Of a stretch of DNA of 64,000 nt, positions 39,943-48,728 are shown one piece after another. A program made the translations under genes and the position numbers. The notes under the pieces were generated by a model. It ran no database searches and had not been told where the DNA came from. It saw nothing but the letters and a program-made list of their open reading frames with translations. The stretch is from Kitasatospora acidiphila. GTDB taxonomy: Bacteria; Actinomycetota; Actinomycetes; Streptomycetales; Streptomycetaceae. Position 1 is the first letter of the stretch. Every line of letters starts with the position of its first letter. Location: positions 5,074,501-5,138,500 of the forward strand of contig NZ_VIGB01000003.1 of the NCBI RefSeq assembly GCF_006636205.1, read 5' to 3'.

Positions 39943-41322
39943 TTACAGGGCCGGGGCGACGCGCGTCAGCCGGCCGACCCACTCGGGGCCGCGGATCGCG
40001 AGGCAGGTGTCGGAGACGACCGCGAACGGCATCGAGTCCGGCGAGCTGGTGGTCGGGAACACGTCCTTGGGCTGGATGTCGCGGACGTAGGGCCGCAGCA
40101 GGTTGTCGCGGTCGCGGGACATCAGGTAGATGTCCTCCTGGCCCGCGCTGCGCGGCTTGAGGCCGGTGCTGGTGCCGACGTAGGTGGCCGGGGTCTGCGC
40201 CGGGACGGTCACGCCGGACTGCGGCACCAGCGCGGTGCCCGTGTCGACGATGCTCGTGGTCGGAATCGGTGTGACGCCGTCCGACTGGAGGCCGACAGTG
40301 GCGTCCACGTAGCCGAGCAGGGTCTCCTGGCCGGCCGAGGTGCCGCGGTACACCATGTAGGTCTGCGGGGTGGAGGCTTGGAACCCGGACGGGGTGGAGA
40401 ACGCGAGGGTGACCGTGCCGGTGGAGCCGGTCGTGGTCGCGTTCACCTCGGCGCAGGCGGCGATCTCGCCCTGGCGGGACATGACCGCCGACACCTTGTA
40501 GTAGTAGGTGCCGGCCGCGAGCGTTCCGCCGGTGGTCGCCGGGGTAGCGGTCACGGTGCCCATCTGGTTGCCCTTGGTCCCCAAGTAGGAGGATCGGACG
40601 ATGGGGATGTTGCGGTAGCTGGGCACTACCAGGCCGGGGATGATCTCGACCTCGTTGACGAACCGCTGCTGGTTGGTCAGGAGGCTCGCCAGGGCGCCCT
40701 CGGAGGTGGAGCTCATAACGAGCATCCAGTCCGCGCCGCCGCTGGTGAGCTGCTCGGCGGTGTAGCTCTCGACCATGTCGATGAGCTGGTTCAGCAGGGA
40801 GATGCTGATGTTGCCGCCAGCAGCATCGATGCAGTTCTGGCCCAGCGAGCCGGTGGCGGTGAACTGCGTGATCTGGCTGGCGAGGCCGTCGAACTGCGGA
40901 TAGGGCCCGTACTGGGTGGCGCCGGCGTTGCCCGCGACGAGCATCTGCTCGGTGTCCCAGCGCAGGCCCTTGATGGCGCCCATGATTTCTCGGCCGCGCA
41001 GGTCACCGATGACGTCGGCCGTGACCTCCTCGGCGTAGCCAGTGACCGCGCCGACGACCTGGAGGTTCTTGATCGTGGCGCCGGTCTGGAAGTAGGAGCC
41101 GGCAGAGACCTGGCGGGCGCCGCCGTCGGTGACGGCGCCGCCGGAGGCGAGGCCGTTGCGGGTGTTGAAGTAGTAGGTGGTCGTGCGGATCTTCTGCGAC
41201 GGCAGCGACTCGATCAGCGGCGAGTACCGGCGCAGCTTCTCGAACAGGTTCGGGTCGATGACCTTGGGGACGAGCGCAGATGCGCCAGCCGCTGTGAGCG
41301 CCTCGGCGAGTTCGCGAGACAA
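39943..41322 (-). CDS. Major capsid protein with Ig/FnIII-like insertion
   Basis: 459 residues. The TTG start at 41322 has GGAGG at 5-base spacing and no better start exists. HK97-fold features: N-terminal arm with SRELAEALTAAGASALVPKV, the spine region (SPLIESLPSQKIRTTTYYF) and the closing beta-strands. Between about residues 245 and 340 a Thr/Gly-rich domain (GGTLAAGTYYYKVSAVMSRQGE, VTLAFSTPSGFQ, YMVYRGTSAGQE) has the pattern of an immunoglobulin/fibronectin-type surface domain, a common capsid decoration. It lies between the protease and connectors. Confidence 0.88.
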   Translation of the reverse strand: MSRELAEALTAAGASALVPKVIDPNLFEKLRRYSPLIESLPSQKIRTTTYYFNTRNGLASGGAVTDGGARQVSAGSYFQTGATIKNLQVVGAVTGYAEEVTADVIGDLRGREIMGAIKGLRWDTEQMLVAGNAGATQYGPYPQFDGLASQITQFTATGSLGQNCIDAAGGNISISLLNQLIDMVESYTAEQLTSGGADWMLVMSSTSEGALASLLTNQQRFVNEVEIIPGLVVPSYRNIPIVRSSYLGTKGNQMGTVTATPATTGGTLAAGTYYYKVSAVMSRQGEIAACAEVNATTTGSTGTVTLAFSTPSGFQASTPQTYMVYRGTSAGQETLLGYVDATVGLQSDGVTPIPTTSIVDTGTALVPQSGVTVPAQTPATYVGTSTGLKPRSAGQEDIYLMSRDRDNLLRPYVRDIQPKDVFPTTSSPDSMPFAVVSDTCLAIRGPEWVGRLTRVAPAL

Positions 41323-41459
41323 GGGTGCCTCCGGGGGCGGGAGATGGGCGTGGAAAAGCCCCCGGCGCGGTGCGCTGCGGGGGCGGGCGACCATTCCTGC
41401 CGTGTCCGGCACCACTCGGCTCGCGGGTGGCGGTCAGTCAGCTCTTGGGGTGGTGCAGG

Positions 41460-42980
41460 TCAGTCGCTGTAGTTGGAGTAGCGGCCGTTGGAGACCCACT
41501 GGAGGAGGGCCTCGTTGGCGTCAGCACGCTGGGCTTCGGCATCGGCCGGGGTGGACTCGGCGAGCGCGTTGCCGGACGGGCTGGCGGTGCGCAGGCCCTT
41601 GCGGGCGGGGCCCTGCTGGCGGACCTCGGCGCGCAGGGACTCCAGCATCTGCTCGCGCTCGGTCTTGAGCTGCTCGGCGACGAGGCGCTGCACGCGCTGG
41701 TCCTCAGTCTCCGTGACGGGCTCTGCCGGGGCAGCGGGCGCGGACTCCGTGGCCGGCGCTGGTGCGGCACGTCCGATGAGCTGCGAGAACTGCTCGGCGG
41801 ACAGCTGGATGACGGTGGGCGCGGGGGTGTTGGCCGTCTCGGCGGCCGGGGTGGGCTGCTCGCTCACGGCGGGCACCTCCGTGGTGGGAGTGGGGTCCCC
41901 GGCCAGTTGGCTCGGGGAGGTCTCGGTGGTCGGCGCGGCAGGCGCGGCAGGCGCGGTCTCCATCTGGTCGTCGTCTGGCCGGCGGCTGCTCTCCAGGTCG
42001 CCGTCGGTGTCGGCGTGCGGCGCACCGGGGACGTCGATGTCGGCGTCCATGTCGGGGTCGAGCGCTTGGAGGGCGTCCACGGCGGCGTTCATGGCGGCCT
42101 GGGCGATGACTCGGAGCTCGGCCGGGTCGATCCCGCAGCAGCGCAGGGAGATCGACATCGGACCGTTGTAGGCGTCGATGCAGAACCCGCCGCCATCGCC
42201 GCCGGGCACGTCGCCGTAGAACTCGCTGACGTCACCGAGCCGCGTGGTCTCCATGGGGACTCCGAATCGGGTGAGCGCGGCTCGGACGCGGGAGCGGATC
42301 CGCTTGAGCTGCTGGGGTGTGTAGGTGTCGGCGGCCGATTCGCTGAGGGACCGCCAGGAGGCGAGTGCGTGGGCCCGGGTGTCGAGCGGAAGTCGCTTCA
42401 CGCTGTCCCGGTAGCCGGGGTCCGCGTAGGCGACAGCGCCATACGGCTGCTTGACCTTGGCTGCGGTCGCCTCGGTGACGGACTCGTACACCAGGCGGCC
42501 GGACTCGGCTGTTTCGGCCGGCGCGGCGCCGGGTTCGATCCGCGCAGCCAGCACGCCGGGCGTCTTGGTGAAGTCCAGGCCGTATAGGTCGAGGTCGTCG
42601 GCTGTCTCGACCATCTGCCCGTCGTGCTCGACTCGGCGGACCGGCCCGCGCCATGCACCCCTGATCGACACGCCGTCCAGGAACGGGCGGTCGCCGGTGA
42701 CCAGGGCGGCGATGTCGCGGCCGTGCGCGGTGTCGGCGATCTCCGCCTCGAAGGTGACCCGGCCGTCGTCATGCTGCTCAAGTCGGGTGACCCGGCCAAC
42801 GATCCGCGTACTGTCGTCCTCGGCACCGTGGTGGGTCAGCATCGTGTGTGGCTCGCCGCGGGCGATCGCGGCGTTGGCCCGCTCGGCAGCGCGGCCGAGC
42901 ATCTCCCGCGTGTACAGCCTGCGGTTCCGGCTGACGCCGGGAGCGATAGCGGTGCCTCGGATCGTGGCGATTCCGGCCAA
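41460..42980 (-). CDS. Prohead protease-scaffold fusion protein
   Basis: 506 residues from a TTG with the same leader as the capsid gene. Residues 1-165 look like an S78-type prohead protease (RLYTREML, HTMLTHHGAEDD, FLDGVSIRGAW with the probable nucleophile Ser). Residues 175-240 are a DUF6582-like segment (PYGAVAYADPGYRD, DTRAHALASWRSL, LKRIRSRVRAAL). The remaining Pro/Ala/Glu-rich part with a coiled coil (EDQRVQRLVAEQLKTEREQM) resembles a scaffold. It would shape the prohead and then digest itself. Confidence 0.8.
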   Translation of the reverse strand: MAGIATIRGTAIAPGVSRNRRLYTREMLGRAAERANAAIARGEPHTMLTHHGAEDDSTRIVGRVTRLEQHDDGRVTFEAEIADTAHGRDIAALVTGDRPFLDGVSIRGAWRGPVRRVEHDGQMVETADDLDLYGLDFTKTPGVLAARIEPGAAPAETAESGRLVYESVTEATAAKVKQPYGAVAYADPGYRDSVKRLPLDTRAHALASWRSLSESAADTYTPQQLKRIRSRVRAALTRFGVPMETTRLGDVSEFYGDVPGGDGGGFCIDAYNGPMSISLRCCGIDPAELRVIAQAAMNAAVDALQALDPDMDADIDVPGAPHADTDGDLESSRRPDDDQMETAPAAPAAPTTETSPSQLAGDPTPTTEVPAVSEQPTPAAETANTPAPTVIQLSAEQFSQLIGRAAPAPATESAPAAPAEPVTETEDQRVQRLVAEQLKTEREQMLESLRAEVRQQGPARKGLRTASPSGNALAESTPADAEAQRADANEALLQWVSNGRYSNYSD

Positions 42981-42992
42981 GGGTGCCTCCGA

Positions 42993-43829
42993 TCAGGCGG
43001 ACTGCAGGGTGCAACGGCAGAGGGGGTGTAGGGGTGGCCGGGGTGCGGTCGCGGCTGGGTAGGGACTGGCGTCCTCGGCATTGACGCAGGTCGGGCAGAC
43101 GTGGCCGTCGCCGACCGTGACGACGCTCAACTCCTGAACGCCGCGCTGTTGGTAGGCATCGGCCATGCCGTCGGTCCAGGCGGCGCCCACGGCGGTGATG
43201 GTGCTCGTGGACCAGGCCGCCCCGTCGCGGATGACGGCGGCGACCTGGTCGAGCATCGCCCGCTCGTCGGCGCCCTGCTCGGCCGCGGTGAGCAGGGCCC
43301 GGGCAATGTTCTGTGCGGTGCCGCGCAGGGCGGCGGCGGTGACGGTGTAGGCGGCGGCGAGCTCCGCGTCCGCGTCGCCCGCGTCATCGCCCTGGTCATC
43401 CTCCCCGCCGCTGAGTTCGCCGCCGTCGTCGGTGGCGACCGCATGCCCGGCCCGGGTGCCGGCTGCCCGGCCGCGGTGCATCGCGGCGGTGAGCGCGGCG
43501 ATCAGCTGGGGCCACTCCGGGCGGCTGGTAAGCCGGGCCAGCTGCGCGAGCACAGCGGCGGTGGTGACCTGCTGCACGTGCCGGCGCCGGTCGGCCGCCG
43601 GGGTGCTCTCGGCCGGTGCGATCTGCTGGCGCAGGGCCGTCATGACGGCCGTCAGGTCAAGGGCGGCCGCCAACTCCCGCCACAAGGCGAGCACCTGGCC
43701 GACCGCGCGCTGCTCAAGTCGGTCCCGGCGGCGGTAGACCGCGGCCCAGGTGCCGGTGAGCTGACCGAGCTGGAGCGTCGGCGCCCGGTCGGCGACCATC
43801 AGAAGACCTGCTTGCGGACCAGTGGCCAC
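42993..43829 (-). CDS. Phage head morphogenesis protein (gp7/MuF-like)
   Basis: 278 residues. A helical body ends in a zinc-type C-terminal motif (GHVCPTCVNAEDASPYP then PPLHPLCRCTLQSA), which is the signature of SPP1 gp7/Mu F head proteins that join the portal. A low-complexity acidic stretch (SGGEDDQGDDAGDADAE) lies mid-protein. The GTG at 43829 is used; an ATG at 43799 is an alternative. It lies between portal and protease as expected. Confidence 0.8.
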   Translation of the reverse strand: MATGPQAGLLMVADRAPTLQLGQLTGTWAAVYRRRDRLEQRAVGQVLALWRELAAALDLTAVMTALRQQIAPAESTPAADRRRHVQQVTTAAVLAQLARLTSRPEWPQLIAALTAAMHRGRAAGTRAGHAVATDDGGELSGGEDDQGDDAGDADAELAAAYTVTAAALRGTAQNIARALLTAAEQGADERAMLDQVAAVIRDGAAWSTSTITAVGAAWTDGMADAYQQRGVQELSVVTVGDGHVCPTCVNAEDASPYPAATAPRPPLHPLCRCTLQSA

Positions 43830-43916
43830 GCCCCGGCTGCGGTGAGCGCGCCATCAGCGGCGTGCTCGGGCCCTTCACGGGGTGGTTCGGGCTGGTCGCC
43901 GGTTGGGCCGGGCGGG

Positions 43917-45518
43917 TCAGGCTGCGAGGGCGGCCCGGAGGCGGGCGGCGAAGTCATGCGGCTCGTCCTCCCCTTCGTCGTCCTCGTAGTAGGTCCGCCA
44001 GTCGTAGGCCTCGGTCGGCTTCCCGGGCGGCGCCGGCGGTTGGCCGGGCGCTGGAGGCTGCTGGCCGGCGGCCATCGCCGCGGCGTGCGCTGCCAACTCC
44101 GGCGGGATCGGCGCCGGTTCGGGTTCGGGCTTCATGTCGATACCGTCGATCTGCGCGCCGGCCTGGAGCCCGGGGGCCGCTGCCTTCGCGATGATCGCCT
44201 TCGACATGGTGGCGATGTCCGACCACAGCACCAGGTTCTGGCGGTCGATCAGCACTGGGTCCGACCCGCCTGCGACCGGGGGTTCGCCGATCTCGGCGCG
44301 GCCGCGGTCGAGAGTCCAAAGGCCGTTGCGGATCCGCATGTCCCGGATCTGCTCCAGGGTGAGGGAGTCGCGCATGTCCACGTCGCGGAACCGGAGTTGC
44401 CAGCCGTCGATGCCGAAGCCCTTGCGTGTGAGGTGGAAGTTGAGCTTCTCTAGGATCAGGTTGGCGATCGGCCCGCAGGTGTTGACCATGAAGGTGCGGC
44501 GCTGCGATTCGCCTGTGCCACCGCCGAGGTTGCCGGACTCGATGACCGAGACCAGTGCCGGTGGAACGCCGTACTCGGCGAGGATCTCGTCGCGGGCCTG
44601 GTCCTTGCTGGCGTGCAGGTCAGGGATCTTGGACGGCTGCAGCTCGGTCACCTTGCCGCCGCCGACCGTTACGACTGGCTCCCCCTTGTTCTTCGGGCCC
44701 AGGAATCGCACTCGGAACTGGCTGAGCCAGCGCTTGATCGCCCCTTCGCTCATGGACTCAGGGAAGTCCACGTGCAGCGTGGGCGGGTCGCCCTTGCGGA
44801 GCGTTTCCTTCAGCAGCCCGGAGGCGTACAGCCAGGTCGTGATCGGCAGCAACGCCTTCTCTGTCGGCGAGGTCCCGTGCAGTCCTGACCGAGGAGTGTC
44901 CATGCTGATGTGAATGATTTCGTGCGGCTCGAAGACCGCGCGCTGGCCATCCTCGGTGATCTGCACGTACTGGGTGACGACACCGTGCGGGTCGGAGATG
45001 ATCCGCATTGACGCCGCGTCCAGGCTGTAGAGGGCGATCGGCTCGCCCAGGAACCAGACGACTTCCAGGTACGCGTCGGCCGCGACCTCCAGGTCCGTCA
45101 CCATGCCGCGCACCACCTGCTGCATGTCCTCGTAGGGGTTGCAGTAGTCGATGAGCTGCTGAAGCCGCTGGACCTCCGGCGGCCGGGTAGGTTCCTTACG
45201 GTCGCCTTCCTGATCGTCCTGCGACCAGTCGATGTAGAGGCCGCCCGCGGTGACGGTCCGGGCGATGGCGTCCACGCAGGCGCTGGCCCATGTGCAGGTG
45301 GTGTACACCTGGTAGAGCTGCTCCAGGAGTTCGCGCCGGTCCGAGCCGAGGTCGCCGCCGCCCTGGTTGTACTCGGTCGTGCCGCCGCGCGGGATGCCGT
45401 ACTCGTAGCCGCGGCGGGCGGCCTGCGCGGGCGTGGGGCCGGCGGAGGCCGTAGTGACGGGCTTGACGGCCTCGGTGACGGCCTTGGTGCGGCGGGTCAG
45501 TCGGGCTCGGATGCCCAC
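43917..45518 (-). CDS. Portal protein
   Basis: The 533-residue dodecameric portal forms the DNA gate of the capsid. TWASACVDAIARTVTAGGLYIDW near the N-terminus, the wing region (AADAYLEVVWFLGEP, IIHISMDTPRSGLHGTSP) and the stem/crown part (GESQRRTFMVNTCGPIANLILEKLN) match SPP1/HK97-type portals. The Pro-rich C-terminal tail is usual. The GTG has GGAGG at 5 bases and the gene overlaps terminase by 22 bases. Confidence 0.9.
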   Translation of the reverse strand: MGIRARLTRRTKAVTEAVKPVTTASAGPTPAQAARRGYEYGIPRGGTTEYNQGGGDLGSDRRELLEQLYQVYTTCTWASACVDAIARTVTAGGLYIDWSQDDQEGDRKEPTRPPEVQRLQQLIDYCNPYEDMQQVVRGMVTDLEVAADAYLEVVWFLGEPIALYSLDAASMRIISDPHGVVTQYVQITEDGQRAVFEPHEIIHISMDTPRSGLHGTSPTEKALLPITTWLYASGLLKETLRKGDPPTLHVDFPESMSEGAIKRWLSQFRVRFLGPKNKGEPVVTVGGGKVTELQPSKIPDLHASKDQARDEILAEYGVPPALVSVIESGNLGGGTGESQRRTFMVNTCGPIANLILEKLNFHLTRKGFGIDGWQLRFRDVDMRDSLTLEQIRDMRIRNGLWTLDRGRAEIGEPPVAGGSDPVLIDRQNLVLWSDIATMSKAIIAKAAAPGLQAGAQIDGIDMKPEPEPAPIPPELAAHAAAMAAGQQPPAPGQPPAPPGKPTEAYDWRTYYEDDEGEDEPHDFAARLRAALAA

Positions 45519-47095
45519 GGAGACCTCCTCACCGCCCCACGCTCGGGCACGTCATCGTCGGAATTTGGATCGTCGGGGCTGGCGGTGACTGCGTAGCGGC
45601 CAGCAAACGGGGCCTTCAGGTCCTGCTCCGCCTCGGGCGCCGGGGCGCCGCCGACGTCCGGGAACCGGGGGCCGCTGCCAAGGTTGAGCAGCAAGTAGCG
45701 CAGCGCGTCGGCCAGGTGGTCGTCGGCGGCGGTGTCGATGTCCTCGGGGTCGCCCTTGGTCGCGAAGGGCAACGCGGGCAGGTCCCGGACGAAGTTGGTG
45801 CAGGATGAGAAGACGTGCAGGAGCGGGCACTCGTCCAGCCCGAGTTCGCGGTGGATCGGGCAGGCTGGCGCGTCGGCGAGGTAGCTGCGGAGTCGCTGCC
45901 AGCCCGCGACTCGGCCGCCCTTGCCGGCCTCGGTCAGGTGGGCACCGTGCTCGGTGTAGACCTTGGCGATCGGCTTGGCGTCGCCGCGTACCGCCCACAT
46001 GGCGTCGTCGGCCCAGCGGATGGCCACATGTTCGCCTTGCTCGGCGTCCAGGATGCGACGGGCCTGGTCGGCCTCGCCGACCTTCGTCGCCTTCAACTCC
46101 CGGTACAGCCAGGCGCGGCCGTCCTCGTCGACCGCGCACCAGATCACGGCCCACGGGTTGGTGTAACCCCAGTCGACGCCCGCGTACCGGCGCCAGCTCT
46201 CGGGGATACTGAACGGCTCGACGACATGCCGATCTTGGGACCACTCAGGGAACGCTTGACCTGCGAAGACATCCCAGTCGCCGTTCAAGAATGCCTTGCG
46301 CATCGTCTCGCCCAGGGACGTCAAGTCCCGGGCGTATTCGGCGTTGATGTGGGGGTTGTCGGCCAACTTGCTCGGGATGAAGCGAACGCTGCGGCCGCGC
46401 ATGTCGGTGTGGACACGCCGGCCATAGTCGGTGGCGTCCACGTATCGCTGCTTGACGGTCCCATGGCCTGGCCCGCCGGGGTTGGTGCCGGAACGGACAC
46501 CGAGGACCGGGATGTCCGTGCGCGCAGACCGGAGACGAGTCTCCAAGAAGGCAACCACGTCGGGGCTGGTCAGGGTCAACTCGTCGAAGATGAGCAGCTG
46601 GTAGGCACCACCCTGCCGGCGGGTCGCGTCCTTGACGTTCTCGGCGTACCGGAACATGATCAACGACCGGTTCGGGAAGCGCAGTTCGTACTCGCTGGCC
46701 GACCAGACCGCGCCGAGTGCCGACGCGTAGCCGACGTTCGCCAGCTCGGCGAGCAACGACTCCTTCAACTCCCCATACGTCCGCCGGTAGGCACCGACCC
46801 GAAGGCCCGGGTAGCGGACGCAGGCCCGGATCGCCTCCATCGTCAGTGCCTTGGATTTGCCGCCGCCGAGCGCACCGCCGTACATGACCGCGAACTCGTC
46901 GGCTGCGTGGAACTCGGCCTGCCGCTCGGTCGGCGTGTAGTCGAGGATCCCGAACACGTCGACGTTCCGCAGGCGTTCGGCCTCCAGGCGGTCGCGCTCC
47001 TCGATGAGTCGGCGGAGCTCAGCCAGCCGCGTCAGCTTGTGTTCGAGCAGCGTCAACCTGGGCTGTGAGCTGGGCAATGCTGGCTTCGACGGCAT
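45497..47095 (-). CDS. terL: Terminase large subunit
   Basis: The 532-residue packaging ATPase-nuclease has an ATPase domain with a Walker A variant GGALGGGKS, adenine-binding YTPTERQAEFH upstream, Walker B LLIFDELT and coupling motif GTNPGG. The RNase H-like nuclease follows with YAGVDWGYTNPW (first metal Asp) and DDHLADALRYLL (C-terminal Asp). The start ATG lies 77 bases inside the small-subunit gene; no later start has better support. Confidence 0.93.
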   Translation of the reverse strand: MPSKPALPSSQPRLTLLEHKLTRLAELRRLIEERDRLEAERLRNVDVFGILDYTPTERQAEFHAADEFAVMYGGALGGGKSKALTMEAIRACVRYPGLRVGAYRRTYGELKESLLAELANVGYASALGAVWSASEYELRFPNRSLIMFRYAENVKDATRRQGGAYQLLIFDELTLTSPDVVAFLETRLRSARTDIPVLGVRSGTNPGGPGHGTVKQRYVDATDYGRRVHTDMRGRSVRFIPSKLADNPHINAEYARDLTSLGETMRKAFLNGDWDVFAGQAFPEWSQDRHVVEPFSIPESWRRYAGVDWGYTNPWAVIWCAVDEDGRAWLYRELKATKVGEADQARRILDAEQGEHVAIRWADDAMWAVRGDAKPIAKVYTEHGAHLTEAGKGGRVAGWQRLRSYLADAPACPIHRELGLDECPLLHVFSSCTNFVRDLPALPFATKGDPEDIDTAADDHLADALRYLLLNLGSGPRFPDVGGAPAPEAEQDLKAPFAGRYAVTASPDDPNSDDDVPERGAVRRSPWASEPD

Positions 47096-47471
47096 CGAGG
47101 GTCAGCACCCCCTCAGTGCGTGTGGGCGCGTCCAGGCCGAGTAGCTTGGCCCGGCGGTCCATCAGCCGAAGGGTGGTGTCGACCGCCTTGGTGTCGCCCT
47201 CCAGGACCTTCGGCCAGAGCGCGTCCTGCATCTTGTCCAGGCGGTCGAGCTCCAGTTGCCGGTACTCCTCCATGGGCACCGCAAGCGCCTGTACGGCCTT
47301 CTGGAGTGCGCGGCGGACATCGTTGCAGGCGGTGCCCTTGGAGTCGTAGCCGAGCAAGTCGGCGATCTCCTGCCAGCTCTTGCCCTGGATGCGCAGTTCG
47401 ACGGCCGCGCGGCGGCGCTCGATCACGGGGACTTGGTGGGCATCGCGCCGGTTGGCGGGCTTGCGGCCCAT
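47019..47471 (-). CDS. terS: Terminase small subunit
   Basis: 150 residues. The N-terminal helix-turn-helix (RRRAAVELRIQGKSWQEIADLLGY, then ACNDVRRALQ) would recognise the phage packaging site. A helical oligomerisation region and C-terminal coiled coil (AVEASIAQLTAQVDAARTQ) follow. Immediately upstream of terL, as usual. The phage packaging site may lie in or near this gene. Confidence 0.82.
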   Translation of the reverse strand: MGRKPANRRDAHQVPVIERRRAAVELRIQGKSWQEIADLLGYDSKGTACNDVRRALQKAVQALAVPMEEYRQLELDRLDKMQDALWPKVLEGDTKAVDTTLRLMDRRAKLLGLDAPTRTEGVLTLDAVEASIAQLTAQVDAARTQADAAG

Positions 47472-47487
47472 CGTGCCCTCCGATCGA

Positions 47488-47700
47488 TCAGCCGACCGCG
47501 GCCCGGACGAAGCAGTCCTTCGCTTCCAGGAGCTTCCGGAGGCCGGCGGTCAGCTCGGGCCCGTCCGGGAGCCGGTGGATCATGTCCTCGGCCAGGTCGT
47601 GGCAGGGCTTGCTGACGGCCTGGAAGGGCTCGGGCAGGTGGGCGTGCGCGAAGTGCTTGGCGATGGCCTGGGTGCTGGGGTGGCGGTCGGTGGCGTCCAT
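47488..47700 (-). CDS. Acb2/Tad1-hairpin-like small protein (putative anti-CBASS/anti-Thoeris sponge)
   Basis: 70 residues. The C-terminal half (LAEDMIHRLPDGPELTAGL, then RKLLEAKDCFVRA) follows the pattern of the Acb2/Tad1 helical-hairpin family: a Leu-Pro-x-Gly turn before a helix with a conserved Leu-Glu-Ala. Acb2 and Tad1 proteins bind cyclic nucleotides or cADPR-type signals and blunt CBASS and Thoeris defence. The start overlaps the preceding stop by one base (TGATG). It lies upstream of the terminase genes. The assignment is from memory of the family pattern, so it needs a profile or structure check. Confidence 0.55.
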   Translation of the reverse strand: MDATDRHPSTQAIAKHFAHAHLPEPFQAVSKPCHDLAEDMIHRLPDGPELTAGLRKLLEAKDCFVRAAVG

Positions 47701-48008
47701 CAGGCGGTGGCCGCCGGGGGCTGAACGGCGGCGGCCGGCTCGGTGGCAGTGGTGGCGTCGGCCGCGGCTTCGGTGGCGAGGTGCTCGGCGTCCTGCTTGG
47801 CCTCGGTGACGACGGGGGCGGCGGCGCGCTCGGCGTCGGCCGCGAGCTGACGGGTGTCGGTGACGGCCTCGGTGGCCAGCTGACGCCCGTCACCGGCGAG
47901 CCGGTCGTGGATGGCGCGGAGCTCGGCGGCAGCCGGGTGGCCGAGGGTCTCGAACTTCACGACCAGGTCGTGGAGCAGCTCGTGCAGCTTGTCGGCGATC
48001 TTGGACAT
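47700..48008 (-). CDS. Helical phage protein, amphipathic repeats
   Basis: 102 residues: an N-terminal helical segment (SKIADKLHELLHDLVVKFE), then Ala/Thr-rich helices with recurring TEA and DAE elements (ATEAVTDTRQLAADAERAA). It resembles LEA-like/apolipoprotein-like phage proteins but has no assignable function. GGAG lies 6 bases before the ATG at 48008. It is co-transcribed with the Acb2-like gene. Confidence 0.65.
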   Translation of the reverse strand: MSKIADKLHELLHDLVVKFETLGHPAAAELRAIHDRLAGDGRQLATEAVTDTRQLAADAERAAAPVVTEAKQDAEHLATEAAADATTATEPAAAVQPPAATA

Positions 48009-48180
48009 GGTGGGCTCCATGGTCTGAGGGCGGGAGGTGGCAAACAGGGTGGTGCGGGCGCGGCTCCCGGGCACGGGAATGCTCCGGGGGTGATGGTGGG
48101 GAGTCCTGCCGGCGGGCCGCGCCCGGGCATGAGTCGGCCCCGCGCACCAGGGGGCGGCGGGGTCGTAGTCGATGGATTGG

Positions 48181-48253
48181 TTGGCTCGGCAGGATTTGAA
48201 CCTGCGACAGGCGCCTTATGAGAGCGCCGCTCTACCGGCTGAGCTACGAGCCA
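48181..48253 (-). tRNA. Phage tRNA-Met/Ile (anticodon CAT)
   Basis: On the minus strand the acceptor TGGCTCG/CGAGCCA, D arm GCTCAGCCGGTAGAGC, anticodon loop CTCATAA (CAT), T arm GCAGGTTCAAATCCTGC and discriminator A are all readable. CCA is not encoded. The T1-A72 pair argues against an initiator tRNA; elongator Met or lysidine-type Ile cannot be told apart here. Confidence 0.9.
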
Positions 48254-48349
48254 CTGGCGGCCTGGCGTTGCGCGCGCCGGCCAGGCCGTCACGGTCCTCG
48301 CGGATACCGCATCTCGGGCCAGTCCGTTGCCGGGTGGCTGACGAGACCG

Positions 48350-48420
48350 CTCCCCACCGTGGATTCGAACCACGATCACCGGGTCCAGAACCCGGCGTGC
48401 TGCCGTTACACCAGCGGGGA
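48350..48420 (-). tRNA. Phage tRNA-Gln (anticodon CTG)
   Basis: The minus-strand cloverleaf has acceptor TCCCCGC/GTGGGGA (one G-T pair), anticodon stem-loop CCGGGTTCTGGACCCGG (CTG), T arm CGTGGTTCGAATCCACG and discriminator G. It lies 96 bases upstream of the Met tRNA in the same orientation. Confidence 0.92.
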
Positions 48421-48524
48421 ACGACAAAGCCCCGCGCACCGGGGGGTGGTGGCGGGGCGGTAGTCGTCGGGCTGTCAGCGGTTTTCGGGCACGCTGAACA
48501 CCCGCAGCCACTATGGCAGTCAGA

Positions 48525-48728
48525 TCACGGTTTGGTCAAGCCCTTCGAAGTGGAGGCGATTCCCGGGAAGCGCTCGACCGCATCGGAGGGGGTCATCGAG
48601 GGGTTGGGGTCCCCATCGAAGACGCGCCACATCGTGCGCACGCCAGCGACGATCTCCCGAAGCGCTGCCGTCACGGGCGCAGTCGCGGCACGGGACCGCC
48701 CGGCGCGCGGCGCGATGAAGGTGCTCAT
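48525..48728 (-). CDS. Small phage protein
   Basis: 67 residues (STFIAPRAGRSRAATAPVTAAL, RTMWRVFDGDPNPSMTPSDAVE). The ATG overlaps the stop of the preceding gene by 4 bases, which supports it as real. Function unknown; last protein gene before the tRNA pair. Confidence 0.55.
   Translation of the reverse strand: MSTFIAPRAGRSRAATAPVTAALREIVAGVRTMWRVFDGDPNPSMTPSDAVERFPGIASTSKGLTKP

Noticed and set aside
43642..43653. TGACGGCCGTCA as another copy of the dispersed prophage motif
   Set aside because: It lies inside a coding region and differs at the centre; counted as chance.
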